From Shinisaurus crocodilurus (lineage: Eukaryota > Chordata > Lepidosauria > Squamata > Shinisauridae): a stretch of 64,000 nt of DNA. The stretch lies in NCBI GenBank assembly GCA_021292165.1, contig CM037876.1, positions 103,688,324 to 103,752,323 of the forward strand, given 5' to 3'. Under the pieces are notes generated by a model, which was not told where the DNA came from, made no database searches, and saw nothing but the letters and a program-made list of their open reading frames with translations. The translations under genes and the position numbers were made by a program. Positions 1 to 10,519 of the stretch are shown here, one piece after another; position 1 is the first letter of the stretch, and each line of letters opens with the position of its first letter.

Positions 1-229
1 TATCTTCTCCTTGGCTAGAGTCTCATTCCTGATGTGTGTTCTCAGGTGCCAACTCCAGATGCACAAATAAAAAGGAAGTCTCTTTGATTGATAATGGGTA
101 CTAAGAGTAGCAAATTCATGAGACACTTGATATCTCGAGCGCCCTAAAGGTCATGAGAAGCATCAACCTAGCCAAAGGGAGGAAGAGATAGATAGCCTTC
201 CTCGTAGGGGTGTGCAGATTCGCCTCGTG

Positions 230-540
230 TGGGCGTAGCAGGCCGAAATCAGCCCCACTCACGTCCACGCGGGGCTCGCGCAGGCCTACCTTGATCCAGC
301 AGCGGCTCGTCTCTCCGCAGCGAGCCGCCCACGCCGCCCACGCTGGTCCCGTCGCATCACTTCTGGCGCGCCGGAAGTGACGCGACGGGACAGTGCAGCC
401 GGCGCCGGCAGCTCGACCAGCACAGAGAGTTCTCCGCGCCGCTCGGAAGAACGAGGCGGGGGGGCGCCGCCGCAGAGCGGTGAGGCGGTGGAGAGGCGGC
501 GCCCAGACCAGGTTCGTGAGCACCACTACTTCCTCGCAAC
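230..540. promoter_or_regulatory. CpG-rich block with 46-bp palindrome
   Basis: This is a dense CpG block in an otherwise AT-rich region. Positions 346-391 form a 46-bp palindrome centred on GGCGCGCC with two mismatched pairs, both of the CG-to-TG/CA kind. The arms carry ACTTCCGG-like (ETS) and TGACG-like (CRE) half sites, as in many CpG-island promoters. On the minus strand, positions 284-294 read CAAG/GTAGG, a fair splice donor, so a first exon of a gene running leftwards out of the window is conceivable. No convincing start codon or protein is visible. It could equally be a GC-rich mobile fragment, since similar atcacttccgg strings occur in the foldback near 11.1 kb. Confidence 0.4.
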
Positions 541-870
541 TAAAGACTGATACTTACTATGTTCAAAGAAATGTCTCTGATTGGTTGTTGCCATGTTCAA
601 ATGAATGTACGTGATTGGTTAGCATGTTTAAGCGAACGCCTTTGATTTGCTGAAAATGAATGAACCAATGAGTGTAAAAGCATAAAAAGACCTGCATGTC
701 CCTTTCTTCCTTTGTTCAGCTTCTGATCCTGGCGCGAGCCACAGAGCTGGGCCTTTTTGCAAAAATAAAACTTTGAAAACTCACTCCTGGTGTGCTGCTT
801 CACTTACCTTGAGTATTGGCCCTCTGGGAGAGGACTCTGAGCATATTTTTGCAACAAGCCCGAGAGCTGA
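541..870 (+). repeat. Probable LTR (promoter to U5 part)
   Basis: The stretch has the order expected of an LTR: ATTGG/CCAAT boxes at about 577, 613 and 663, a TATA-like cataaaaaga near 680, a polyadenylation signal aataaa near 765, and a terminal TTTTTGCAACA near 860. No second copy or open pol frame adjoins it, so it would be a solo LTR. The left boundary and the target duplication were not found. Family, endogenous retrovirus or other LTR element, is not determined. Confidence 0.4.
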
Positions 871-895
871 ATTCCATTTCAGAGAATCTCCTGGG

Positions 896-1150
896 GGCTG
901 CATTCCAGTGGTGGGCCAAAGGTAAAGGGGGTGCCAAAGCCACAAGGGGCAGGCCAGAATACCAAAAATACCGGGATATTTTAGCTTAACACTCTTACTG
1001 CTAGTAAATAAGCCTTAGGAGAGGCCTTTCAACCTTTTAGAATGGGGGGGGGACCTGCACAATAGCCGGGAAACCACCAAATGGTTGGGGGAAAGGGGGT
1101 AGGGACAGGGAAATGGGGCAGACTGTAGATTTGGCCCCCGCAGCCTGAGT
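896..1150 (+). mobile_element. hAT-type non-autonomous element, end-deleted copy
   Basis: This matches the inside of the better preserved element at 44018-44392: both contain ccagtggtgggc, a run ending in tagcttaa with ctcttactg, then a taagcctta...aggcatttcaacctt block, and a g-rich tract before agccggraa. The left terminal inverted repeat is missing, and the right end fades out near 1150. Confidence 0.55.
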
Positions 1151-1227
1151 TTCTGCACCCCTGTCCTATTGGCACCAGAGAATAATTTTCTTTATTAGCC
1201 CAGGTCACTGTACTCTACAGTCTAAAG

Positions 1228-1361
1228 CAGTGTTCTCCAACCTTGGGTCCCCAGATGTTTTTGGCCTGCAACTCCGAGCATGCCCCAGGCAGAGTAGCTG
1301 GCTGGGGCATGCTGGGAGTTTAGGCCAAAAACATCTGGGGACCCAAGGTTGGAGAACACTG
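1228..1361. mobile_element. hAT MITE, CAGTGTTCTCCAACC family
   Basis: A 134-bp element whose two ends are inverted copies of CAGTGTTCTCCAACCTTGGG. The 8-bp flanks are gtctaaag and atctaaag (7 of 8 match), the duplication size of hAT transposons. It is non-coding. The inner sequence is itself nearly palindromic (ggggcatgctgggag against ctccgagcatgcccc). Confidence 0.85.
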
Positions 1362-1428
1362 ATCTAAAGCTACACAAAAAGGGGTGTCTGGCAACTGATT
1401 GGCATCATAATATATTACTATATATTAT

Positions 1429-1600
1429 AACAGGGGTGCAGAACCTCAGGTCTGGGGTCCCAATCTGGCCCTCCTGGGGCACCACACCGTCATGGTGCAC
1501 ACCGGCCATACATCTTAGCCCCCACCCCAACTTTGTGTTAGTCTCACAGAGTGGGAATAGCTGCATGGCTCTTTCCTACACCATGAAGCTAATGTTAGAA
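1429..1600 (+). mobile_element. hAT-like element end (fragment)
   Basis: The sequence starts with caggggtgcagaacctcagg followed by tctggccctcctgg, the style of the cag-gggt-g hAT ends seen elsewhere in the window (for example 44018-44392, reversed). Only one end is recognisable, and no duplication could be found. Confidence 0.35.
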
Positions 1601-1639
1601 ACTTTGAGTTGCACTGTAAGAGTTTATGGCATACCTCTT

Positions 1640-2560
1640 TCTCACATAATACTGGTATAAAAAAGAGTTAGAGCTCCCCTGCTGGAGGAGTCCTCCTTCT
1701 CAGAGAAGCTAGAGCTCCCAGAGATGGATGATGCCAAGGACCCACGCATGTCAGGAGACCTGGGGTACCCTGGGCCCTCAGGGGAGATAACCTTGGGTCC
1801 GTCCCCACAAGAGGAAGGAGTTTCACCACTGAGGCAGAGGCTGGGTGACCACCTAGCCCCCAAGAGCATTGTTACCTCAAGAGGCAGGCCAGTAGGACTC
1901 CTTTGAGAAGTGCCTAATTACAAAGGAGGGCTTCTTGAGAGGAAAGGACTCTTTGGGAGTGAGGCCCTCCTCGTAGGACTGTTGCCCAAGGGCCTCTAAC
2001 AAACTGCAGCTGAGCCCTGTGTGGGGCTCAGGAAGCTCTTGCTATATAAACCTTCAGTTTCAGCCTAGCCATTATTGGAACAATGTCTTTGTTATGAGTG
2101 GATATAGTTATAACCATCTGATTGTGACTATGGCTTGCAGGGAAGGCCACAGCAGGCCCCAACAAGAGCCTGGGTAAGCTTGGGTTTAGGAGAAATGAAC
2201 AGCCCCAGCTGCTGGTCTGGTGCACAGTATGCAAATGAAGGTTTGAATGGAGAGCAATTGAGAGCCTGATGAATGAATAGGCAGTGACTGAGAGTCTTGC
2301 AAGGGTCAGATTACCACACATGGCCTAAAGGCACAGGAGAGACTTTCCTCCAAAGAACCTAAAAATAGCCCTGCAAGAGGATGGTGTTTTAAGAGGATCT
2401 TATACTGGACTGAAACCTTTGTGCATGACTATTTGCCTGCTTAATTGACTTGCCTACTGGATTTGCCCCTATACTTGCCTAGCATAGTCTGACCCAGCTA
2501 GAGCAGGGCATAGTGTACAGTATTGACTCTTTCCACTAGGCCTGGGGCTTCTAACATTAC
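1640..2560 (+). other. Unassigned, possibly LTR-retroelement debris
   Basis: There is a short acidic, proline-rich open frame (1724-1906), a TATA-like gctatataaa near 2040, and a later tract of short TTGACTTGCC-like repeats near 2440-2480 that resembles the R region of reptile LTRs. No LTR pair, primer site or enzyme motif is visible, so the assignment is weak. Confidence 0.2.
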
Positions 2561-4922
2561 CCAAGTGAAACAGGAAGGAGCTGTGACGAATTGGCTTTCC
2601 TTATTGAAGATAATGCTGTGAAGGAATATAATATTTGTTTAACTTATCTTAATGACAACGCTGCGATGTAGAGGAGGGGGGTAATTTTATCAAAAGGCTC
2701 TCTCTCATAGAAAAGCAATAAGGATGAGCCTCCCATTATTCCAGATTGAGTATTTCAAATGTTGTTGTGCCCACAGCCTGATTGGCAAACTGATCCATAA
2801 ATCTGACATGTTGGTAGTACAGCCTATTGATATCAATGGAACTTGCTTCCCAGTGACTGTGACTGTGGTGATAATATTTTAGGTGCTTGATGTGTTTATG
2901 CATCAGATTACCCATGATTTTTGTAAATACAAAACTAAAGGAGGAAAAATATTATGTGCTAGCAACCCCCCCTCCCCCCGTTTGTTTAGATCATAGTTTG
3001 TTTAGATCACAGCACTTGAATTTTCCACCAAATGGGTAGAGGGTTTTTTGTTTTTGTTTTGTTTTTCAAATTAAAACAAAACAAAACCCCACCTCAATAA
3101 TACAGATATTGGTGAGAGTTTTTCGCAACAAATCACTGGAAGAGATCTTCAGATTCCTTTGCTATATCTAACCAACTGTACCTATCACAAAAGGCAGCTT
3201 TTGCTTCTTGTTCATACATTCAGTTTGACAAATTAAAAATTACCCTGGCTACTTCAATAGATATTTGATTCTGTGCATTGAAGGGTAGGCTGAGGAGAAA
3301 GAGCACCATTTCCTTTAAAGAAGTCTTCAGCCTATTAACATGCGGGAAAAGGATGATATTGATGCCAAGCTGCTAATTTTTTATTTTTATGGAACTGTAA
3401 TGCCCTAAAGAATGCTATAAATTTACAGTGATGATTCCAAGTGCAGGCATTTGCATTTAAAACTTAATAATAAAGAGCTCTCCCCCCCCCCCCCCAATGA
3501 GAGGCTCAAATTCAGGGAGCAGTGGAGGAAAGGATTTGAGTCTTATTATTCCAGGCAGTTACCACATATGCTGTAAAGCTTAGTCAATCTGTTTTGTTTT
3601 TTGACACCTGAATCTAGGTCTGGACTCGGCTAGGTGGGATACCATGTCTTTGTTTTGTCTCACATCTTTGTTTAAAAACTATCTCCACTGGGCACTCTTG
3701 GGTTTGAATGTATGCCAACTGGTGGTGATAGTGAGACGGGTGCCATGAATATTTGTGATTTTCTGCACTCAGAAGTGACAATTGCATTTTAGTGGTTGCA
3801 GATAAGTGTCCCAAATAGCCAGTAAGTTTGCAAACATATTCATTCAGTCAGAAAGAAACAAAAAAATGGTTCTGGGCTGAACATTCTTAAAAGAGATATT
3901 TTGGCCCAACCTCGGGGGATGGCATTTGATGGCAAAGGAGGGGGCAAACTAACATCCATCTTTCAGGTTGTGGGGGAATATGCTGCCTTTGTGTGGTGGT
4001 CATTGTTTTCTGAAACATCATTCTGAGTGGCATTTGGGGTGGGGGAATGATAGCCGCCAATGAGGCTGCCATTTCCCCCCAAAATATTGCTGAGAATCAC
4101 TAATTCATGAAGTAGACACTTTCTTGGGCATTAAATAAAAAAGAAACATGGCACCTGCTAGCCTGAGAAGCTGGGGAGGTGTCAATGAGCTTTGCGGCCC
4201 TGCCCTCAAAATTCACCTCATCCTGGGAAAATAGCCAAAATACCACACAAACACTATTTCGCAGCCACCAAATGGGGCCTTGAAAGGGGAGGTATTTTCA
4301 CTCAGCCATATGAAAAACCAAACCAAACCGCAGCGGTTGACTTGCTTTTGAATGAGGATTGTGCTGGTGCCTTGTTCCCTCAGCTGAGCTGCCACTTTCC
4401 CTTTGGATTTCAGGGTTGCTGGCTTTAGGAGGTCTCAACCTAGGAACTCTTTAGGAGTTGAGTTCCCTGAGCCATTGCTTTTACTTTTTGAATGGGGAAC
4501 GTGATGCACAATTAAGCTTATTGCAGATGCTCATCTTACCATGTGTAATAGCAATATTGATTCAGACCTCTGTCATACTGCTGTTTGGGCAAGACTGACA
4601 GCCCCACAAAGAAATAACTTGAATCTTATTCCTCACCGCTGCTGGTCTTGCTGTAGGCTTTGCTTGTCTGCATTGCACAGGAAGTGGGGACATCCTTCAT
4701 TCTTTGCCAGTTGGAGGGCTGCCTGTATCAAGAACCAAGAGATACACATAGTCAGTAATGATGATTAGTGTACGGCAGTTGCAACACAAACACCTTTCAT
4801 GTATTTATCTGAACATGCCTACATGAGCAAACAGGGTCATGCCTCTGTGCATGTTGGCCCTGCCCCCAACCTAACTCCACAGAAGGTGTGGATGGTCCAG
4901 CAGAAGGTGTGGCAGAGACCAT
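2561..4922. other. Intergenic stretch, no feature recognised
   Basis: AT-rich unique-looking sequence. It holds a gttttgtttttg/caaaacaaaac foldback near 3040-3090 and a C15 run at 3483-3497. Reading frames are all short and without known motifs. I see no exon, RNA gene or full repeat. Confidence 0.5.
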
Positions 4923-5320
4923 GGGCGTGTTCACACGACACGGGAACCACGGGGGAGCAGAAGTCCCCCGCGGTTCCCGTGTTATGCGAACGCCGACCGG
5001 GGGTGCCCCCGCGGGATGGCCGCACGCGGGACGCACGCAAAGTGGCCATGGTCGGTAGAGGGGTAAGCCCCTACCGCGCGTGGCCACCCTGCCGTGCGAA
5101 CAGCGGGTGGCTGTCCCGCGGGGGCCGCACAGAGGCAGTAGCCCAGAGTGGCCGGAGCGGCCGCCGCTCCATCCTGTAGGGACAAACGGCCCCTCTGGGC
5201 ATCCCGGGCCCTGCCCCCTAGCGCTGGGAGGCCCGCACTGCAGTGCGGGGACTGCTGGCTCCACCGGGGTCCGCCCACACACGCAGGGCGCCGCAGCCTG
5301 GGTCGTGCGAACCGGCCCCA
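4923..5320. mobile_element. GC-rich inverted-repeat DNA element
   Basis: About 400 bp of very CpG-rich sequence. The left end gggcgtgttcacacgac and the inverse of the right end (ggggccggttcgcacgac) match at most positions. Inside are strong hairpins: 4940-4982 pairs a 10-bp arm cacgggaacc and a 6-bp arm ggggga, and 5053-5075 pairs ggtagaggggt with a near-perfect partner. The ends share the gttcgcac-gac theme with the Harbinger-like elements at 28951, 30022 and 60193, so it may be a relative. Overlapping frames are artefacts of the GC content. Confidence 0.55.
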
Positions 5321-5529
5321 TGTGTGATTGGGAATCATCGCATCAGCAAGTTTCTTGATCGTACAGACTGAGCCTATAGGCTTATAGTTTGTATGTATGT
5401 AGGCTTTTTCACCTGTGTTCAGAGGGGTCAAGCGGGAACAATCCTCCTGTTCCCTTTTGTATCATGTTCAGATGAACATGTGTGTGTTGTATGTTTATAT
5501 ATTTGTATGTATATGGTTTTTTTGGTAAT

Positions 5530-5620
5530 GTATTTTAAAGGTTTTAATCTTTGTAAACTGCCCAGAGAGCTTTGACTATTGGGCGGTATCGAAATATAAT
5601 AAATGAAAATGAAATGAAAC
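5530..5620 (+). mobile_element. L2-type LINE 3' end
   Basis: The sequence gtaaactgcccagagagc...gggcggtatcgaaatataataaat is the same tail as at 34975-35033 (gtaaactgcccagggagc...). The repeat body upstream was not recognised. The L1 at 5643 inserted just after this tail. Confidence 0.6.
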
Positions 5621-5642
5621 TTGTGGAAAGTGATACAGCTTT

Positions 5643-6469
5643 CGGACCATGTGATTGCAAAAATGTCTAAATTTCTGCTGAAGTTAGGGACAGAAGAAGA
5701 ACAAGTTTAGGAATATATGATTAAATGGGCAAGGAACTTTGGATATAATGTAACGATGGAACAATGGGAATGTATGTGGACTAAAGGTATAAAATTTACA
5801 TTGTGTTCTGATCTTAGAGAGAATTTTTACAAGATGGTGTATCGTTGGTACCCAACCCCTGTGAAATTGGCTAAGATGTATAAAAATGTGTCAAATGTAT
5901 GTTGGAAATGTCAAAACCACGAAGGAACATTTTTATCATGTTTGGTGGACATGTAAAAAAGTGAAAAAAATATTGAATACAAATACACACATAGATACAA
6001 AAGATTTTAATAGTGAATATTCAACTTAAACCAGAAATGTTCTTATTGGGCATAATGGATTTACAACTTGAGAAAGACTATGGAACATTATTACAATATA
6101 TGATGACAGCAGCAAGAATAATCTATGCTCAAAAATGGAAAGAAGCAGCAATACTGACTATAGAAGACTAGCTGTTGAAAATTTTGGACTTAGCAGAGAT
6201 GGCGAAATTGACTTGTTTAATTAGAGAGAAAAAATATATCTTCATTTATGAAAGACTGGAAACCTCTGGTGGACTTTGTGGGGAAGAGGGAAGGTGATTT
6301 AATAACTTTGGGTTTTGATTTTTGAAGATTAGTAAAGGTGATAGAAATTATTTTTGTGAAAATAGAGAAAACTTAGATTGGATATGGATTGGTAATGTTT
6401 GTCAGACAAAGAGACGGAAGCCAAATATAATTTGTTTTTGAAAATACAATTTAAAAAAGGCGGGGGGGA
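5643..6469 (+). mobile_element. 5'-truncated L1 LINE, ORF2 C-terminal end
   Basis: The frame at 5717-5956 carries the conserved carboxy end of L1 ORF2: the MYRWY-like MVYRWYPTP block, LAKMYKNVSN, and the CWKCQNHEG start of the C-terminal cysteine motif. The frame breaks after the GTFL block; what follows is degraded ORF2 and 3' UTR. The direct repeat GAAAGTGATACAGCTTT occurs at 5626-5642 and again at 6470-6486, a 17-bp target-site duplication that fixes both ends and shows a target-primed insertion. No intact enzyme remains. Confidence 0.85.
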
Positions 6470-6552
6470 GAAAGTGATACAGCTTTTGGCATTAAATGTT
6501 CAATTAGTAGGTGTTTGTGAACAAGTGACTGAGAGAGAGAGAATGCCTAGGT

Positions 6553-6611
6553 CAGTGTTCTCCAACCTTGGGTCCCCAGATGTTTTTGGCCTACAACTCC
6601 CAGCATGCCAG
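6553..6611 (+). mobile_element. hAT MITE half (CAGTGTTCTCCAACC family)
   Basis: The left half of the family seen at 1228: the terminal inverted repeat and the ctacaactcccagcatgcc arm are present, but the second arm is missing. Confidence 0.75.
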
Positions 6612-7300
6612 TGCACTTGCCTCAGCCTACCTCCTCCCTCTTGGGGGAGTGAATGTAATGTCTGAGACAATGGTTGAGCTCAGTTGTAACACTAAACTGT
6701 GATTTAGTGCTACATGAATGAGAGAAGGTCCTATGTACTTCGCTGTCTTCTGAAATGCTTCTGGCCTTCTCCTTATGGCTATGCTGGAAGAGGAAAGGGG
6801 AGGAAGGAGCAGGCTCGTTCATGTAAAATTAAGCTATGTTACATGATGTAAAACTTTGTTGTTACATCTAAACCAGGCCAATACCTACTTCTCTCCTGTA
6901 GGGAGTTGCAGTGAAACTCTTTGTGCAGTGATAGTGCAGCTCAATGTGTCCCGGCTCTGATCCTGCATGGCAAAAGGGCTTGTGAGTGTTTGACTAGTAG
7001 TAGCAATGGTTGTAGTTAAGTTCCTGTCATTCCCAGGGAATGGTCTTGTGGAGAGAAAGCCAGACCAAGCACACTCACCCACACTGCCACCTGCGTGACC
7101 TCTGCCTAGGGCAAAGGCAGCTCAGTTCCGAGCAGTCATTTGCATCAGCCTCCATCTGCATTCACCTCAATGGGACACATCTACATACCCCCCAGTAGCT
7201 TCCCCTGGCAGCCTCACAAAGAGCTGCAAATCACCCTCAAGCACTGGGGGGCGCCAGGATGCCCCGGCAGTCTCAAAGAGCTGCCAAGTACTCCCAAACA
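6612..7300. other. No feature recognised
   Basis: Unassigned sequence of mixed composition. Frames are short and without motifs. No repeat end or RNA gene is recognised. Confidence 0.4.
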
Positions 7301-7857
7301 CCCAAGGCACCAGGATCCTGGCAGGAGGAACTGGTTTCACCTGTCAACAGGAAGGGAGGGGGAGCGGAGGAAGAGCTAAAAGAGGGGTCCCAAGCCCCGG
7401 GAGGTTGTTGAATGTTGGGTGCAGGGCTGCATGGACCGTCCATGACTTTGGTCAGGACAACGGAACTCAACCCCGGGCAAAGCCGCCTGGTAAAGGCTGC
7501 ATGGCTGCATGATTTGCAGTGAACCGCTTTTGAGGAACTTAGGTTGTTTGAGGTCAGTATTGTATCTCGCCTGCCTGCTAAGCTCTGCTTGTATGTGGAT
7601 TGGAGCTTGCACGCTCCATTAAGTTTTATAGACTCCCCTGTGTTTATAGTGGAATTCTTATCTGTTTGTTTTGATACGCTTCATTAAACATACTATAAAC
7701 AGCGTATTTTGTCAGTTTCACTCTCTCATTCGGCATCTGTTGTAGCGGTTGCATTCTAAGTGCCCCGGAACCGCTCAAAGGGAGTTTTCTCAGCTCTGGT
7801 TAACCCGTTAACTCCCAAACTCACGCAAAGGATCGGCGGCGGTCCTTCACAGGTCTG
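7301..7857 (+). repeat. Possible solo LTR
   Basis: The stretch ends in gcggcggtccttcaca directly before the SINE at 7850, has a weak attaaa polyadenylation-like signal near 7683, and an aagagctaaaagaggg box that could be a TATA region near 7371. Its base composition differs from both flanks. The left boundary and any duplication are undetermined. Confidence 0.3.
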
Positions 7858-8018
7858 AAGGCGCATAAGGCAGCCACCATGCTGAAGCTAAGCAGGTCTG
7901 GGTCTGGTCAGTGCTTGGAAGGGAGACCACCTGGGAACCACATGTAGCCACCTTGAGTTCCATGATGGAAGAAAGGTGGGATATAAATTTAGTAAATAAA
8001 TAAATAAATAAATAAATA
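7850..8018 (+). mobile_element. 5S-rRNA-derived SINE, subtype with (AAAT)n tail
   Basis: The head reads gctgaagctaagcagg...cttggaagggagacc, matching the internal promoter part of 5S rRNA (GAAGCTAAGCAGG and TTGGATGGGAGACC). The tail, gaaaggtgggatataaattta then (aaat)n, resembles the tails of the tRNA-type SINEs here and of L2, suggesting L2-dependent mobilisation. It differs in tail from the 5S-type copies at 23762, 27160, 50730 and 60404. Confidence 0.75.
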
Positions 8019-8071
8019 TTCACCTACAGGGAGATTACCTGCATGTGGGGATTCAGGGCCACGAAGGCCTT

Positions 8072-8213
8072 CAGGGGTGGGCAACTTGTGGCCCTCCAGA
8101 TGTTGTTGGACTACAACTCCCATCAGTCCTAGTCATCATATCTAACGGTGAGGGATGCCGTCCAACAACATTTGTCCAACAACATTTGGAGGGCCATATG
8201 TTGCCCACCCCTG
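8072..8213. mobile_element. hAT MITE, CAGGGGTGGGCAAC family
   Basis: The ends are CAGGGGTGGGCAACTTGTGG and its inverse (catatgttgcccacccctg). The arms carry the usual ctccagatgttgttggactacaactcccat. The flanking 8-mers do not match, so the copy has lost or never had a clear duplication. Confidence 0.75.
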
Positions 8214-8289
8214 GTCTATATAGTATATACTTTCCTGTATAGGGAGACTGTTGAGGGATAAAGAATTGGTAAGCCAATATAGTTTAGCC

Positions 8290-8422
8290 TAGACATCCCC
8301 AACCTGGTGCCCTCCAGATGTTTTGGACATCAATTCCTATCAGCCATAGCCAGTATGGACAATCATGAATGCTGGGAACTGTAGTTCAAAACATCTGGAG
8401 GGCACAAGGTGTAGGAAGGCTG
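8290..8422. mobile_element. hAT MITE with exact 8-bp duplication
   Basis: A 133-bp palindromic element (cccaacctggtgccctccagatg against the inverse arm). The flanks 8282-8289 and 8423-8430 are both gtttagcc. Confidence 0.8.
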
Positions 8423-8430
8423 GTTTAGCC

Positions 8431-8704
8431 CTTAAATAGCTGGCAATATTGCAGGGATGGGGAGAGATGCTACCCTTTTTCAATCCCTTGGCTGGCCAAG
8501 TTGCCAATGGTAGTGATACAAAGATATAATATTATGCCAGTGTATCTTTGGTGATCCGCTGGCGTAGGATTCCTGGTGGTGGTGGTGCATGTCCGAGATA
8601 TGCCCATGAAGTGCTACAGCCCGCATAGTTTGAGCATAGGATTGCACTGTATATTGCTGTATTTAAATTGCTTGCTAGATTTGATGATTTCTAAAGATCA
8701 GAAC

Positions 8705-8737
<33 letters not shown>

Positions 8738-9189
8738 GATCTTGAACAGATTACATTATAATTCTGTTCAGAGTTGGAGAAGAAATGGGTAATCTCAGGG
8801 ACAACACAGGTTTTTCCATGAAACAAATAGGTTGGTTCCCTGCTGTTATCTGCAAGATTCAGTTCAGCCTCAGCTGCTGGAATGTTCCTTGCATTACCAG
8901 GCTGTAATATGGGAATCAATCTTGCACTACAAGGAAGCCAAGCTAGCAACTATTTCCCATTTGTGATTTCTGTGCAATCATATCTCGAAATTAACACAGC
9001 CACTGAAAATCCTTTTTCCTCCATTTCTGCAATAAATTTGTAAAATTTGTGTCTGAGGAGAAATTGCACCTTGAGAGTGACATTCAGCATCCATAATGTA
9101 AAGCTCCTCACCTCTCACTTTACAGCAACATGTACCTGAAAAATTCAAGGAAACCTTGGAGGACAGATCCAGGACTATTTGAAATGAAT
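8431..9189. other. Unassigned stretch with GT microsatellite
   Basis: No gene seen. A (GT)n run lies at 8706-8736. A cataggattgcactgt string near 8636-8651 is one end of the short foldback repeat seen better at 31150 and 63560. Confidence 0.5.
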
Positions 9190-9667
9190 TGTTACGGAAG
9201 CTGGGAGACCATTTTTGGTTTGGCTGATAGCTTGCTTATTATCCTCCACGATGATCAGTTAATGTTTCATCAGTGAAAGCTAATGACAGGAGACATTCTT
9301 CTGATAGCTGGAAATCTCTCTCCAGCTTTGGAATGCCATACCCATGAGAGTTTGGTACACGGGTGGAAAGGGGCATAGAAACAATTTGAATTTTAGAAAG
9401 AAAGAGAGGCAGAGAGAACTGTGAGTTAGCTGGAGCTGAAGAATCCTTGGGGTCCATTGACTCTCATTCAGGACAGGATGCAGGATTAGCAGTTGTGCTA
9501 TCTGCCGTAGGGCCGCCTGTTTACTTTCAGTATGCTATGCTTGATATTTGTAAATAAAGCAAGTTTTTTACAGATATCCCATAAATCCCCAGTGCTGTCT
9601 CATCCACAGGAAACTAAACCCTGTAATGTTTTCTCCCCCCTCTTGGAAAACTCAGGAGCATGTAACA
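9190..9667 (+). repeat. Solo LTR, TGTTAC...GTAACA
   Basis: The block starts TGTTACGG and ends ATGTAACA, giving the short inverted ends of an LTR. It has an AATAAA signal near 9552 in a ttgtaaataaagcaag context. No internal region or second copy follows, so it is a solo LTR. A 5-bp duplication is not visible in the flanks. A similar ttgtaaataagcc context near 43785 suggests a related decayed copy. Confidence 0.5.
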
Positions 9668-10519
9668 ATATGAAGTGAGAGACTAGTAAAATTTAAACAC
9701 CACACAGCTCAAAACCCAAAACTCACAACAGGGCGAGAGGGAGTGACATGAAAATGCTGTGTTCAGTCTTCACAATTAAATATAACTGAAAGCTTAAACA
9801 GAAAGTTTGCAATGCTACTGTCACAGGAAGATGTGAAACTATGCACAACATAGTTGTGCTTGCAACATAACATCAGCGATTCTTGCTCGGCTTGTGACCC
9901 AACACACTGAATGCAGTTCTAGGCTAGCCATGTATTGTGGCCTGTCTGGTGTTTGACAACTCCATTTTGTTTTTGCAGTCCCCAGCAGGCAGAAAAAACA
10001 GGATGCTTATCAAGTCCCTGGAGGGCCATAATGCCTGGCTGGTTGGCTACATTTAACTTGGTAGTTTAGAAGGCTAGAACTGAGAAGCTTGCAGGTGTAA
10101 CAATTCTTTTATATTTAGATTTTATTTATTCCAAACATTTTCGAGAGCTGACTGAGAATGGACCCCCAAAGTTCTCTGCCCCATCCAACCAAATTTGGAG
10201 TGGATTTCAGCAATGCCGGGAGGGGAGGGGGGATTATTCAAAATTTCTATGGGGCCTTACTGGTTAGCGGTGACAGTGGATTGTTTGTAATGTCATGATG
10301 TAACATTATTCCAAGGGGACATTGTGCATGTGATAGGAAACTGGTGGCCAATGACAGGTGGCTACTGAGAGGAGTTCTGCTGCCACTGCTACTTCTGGTG
10401 GCAGCAAAAGTTAAAGAATAGCTGCCTCCACAACACAGTAACTCTCCAAAACTTGCAAATAATTTTGGGCCCCGTTTCCATCCCTGAATTTCCTGTCCCT
10501 GCCTCACACACATAATTCT
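9668..10519. other. No feature recognised
   Basis: AT-rich sequence with only short chance frames. No repeat family recognised. Confidence 0.4.
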
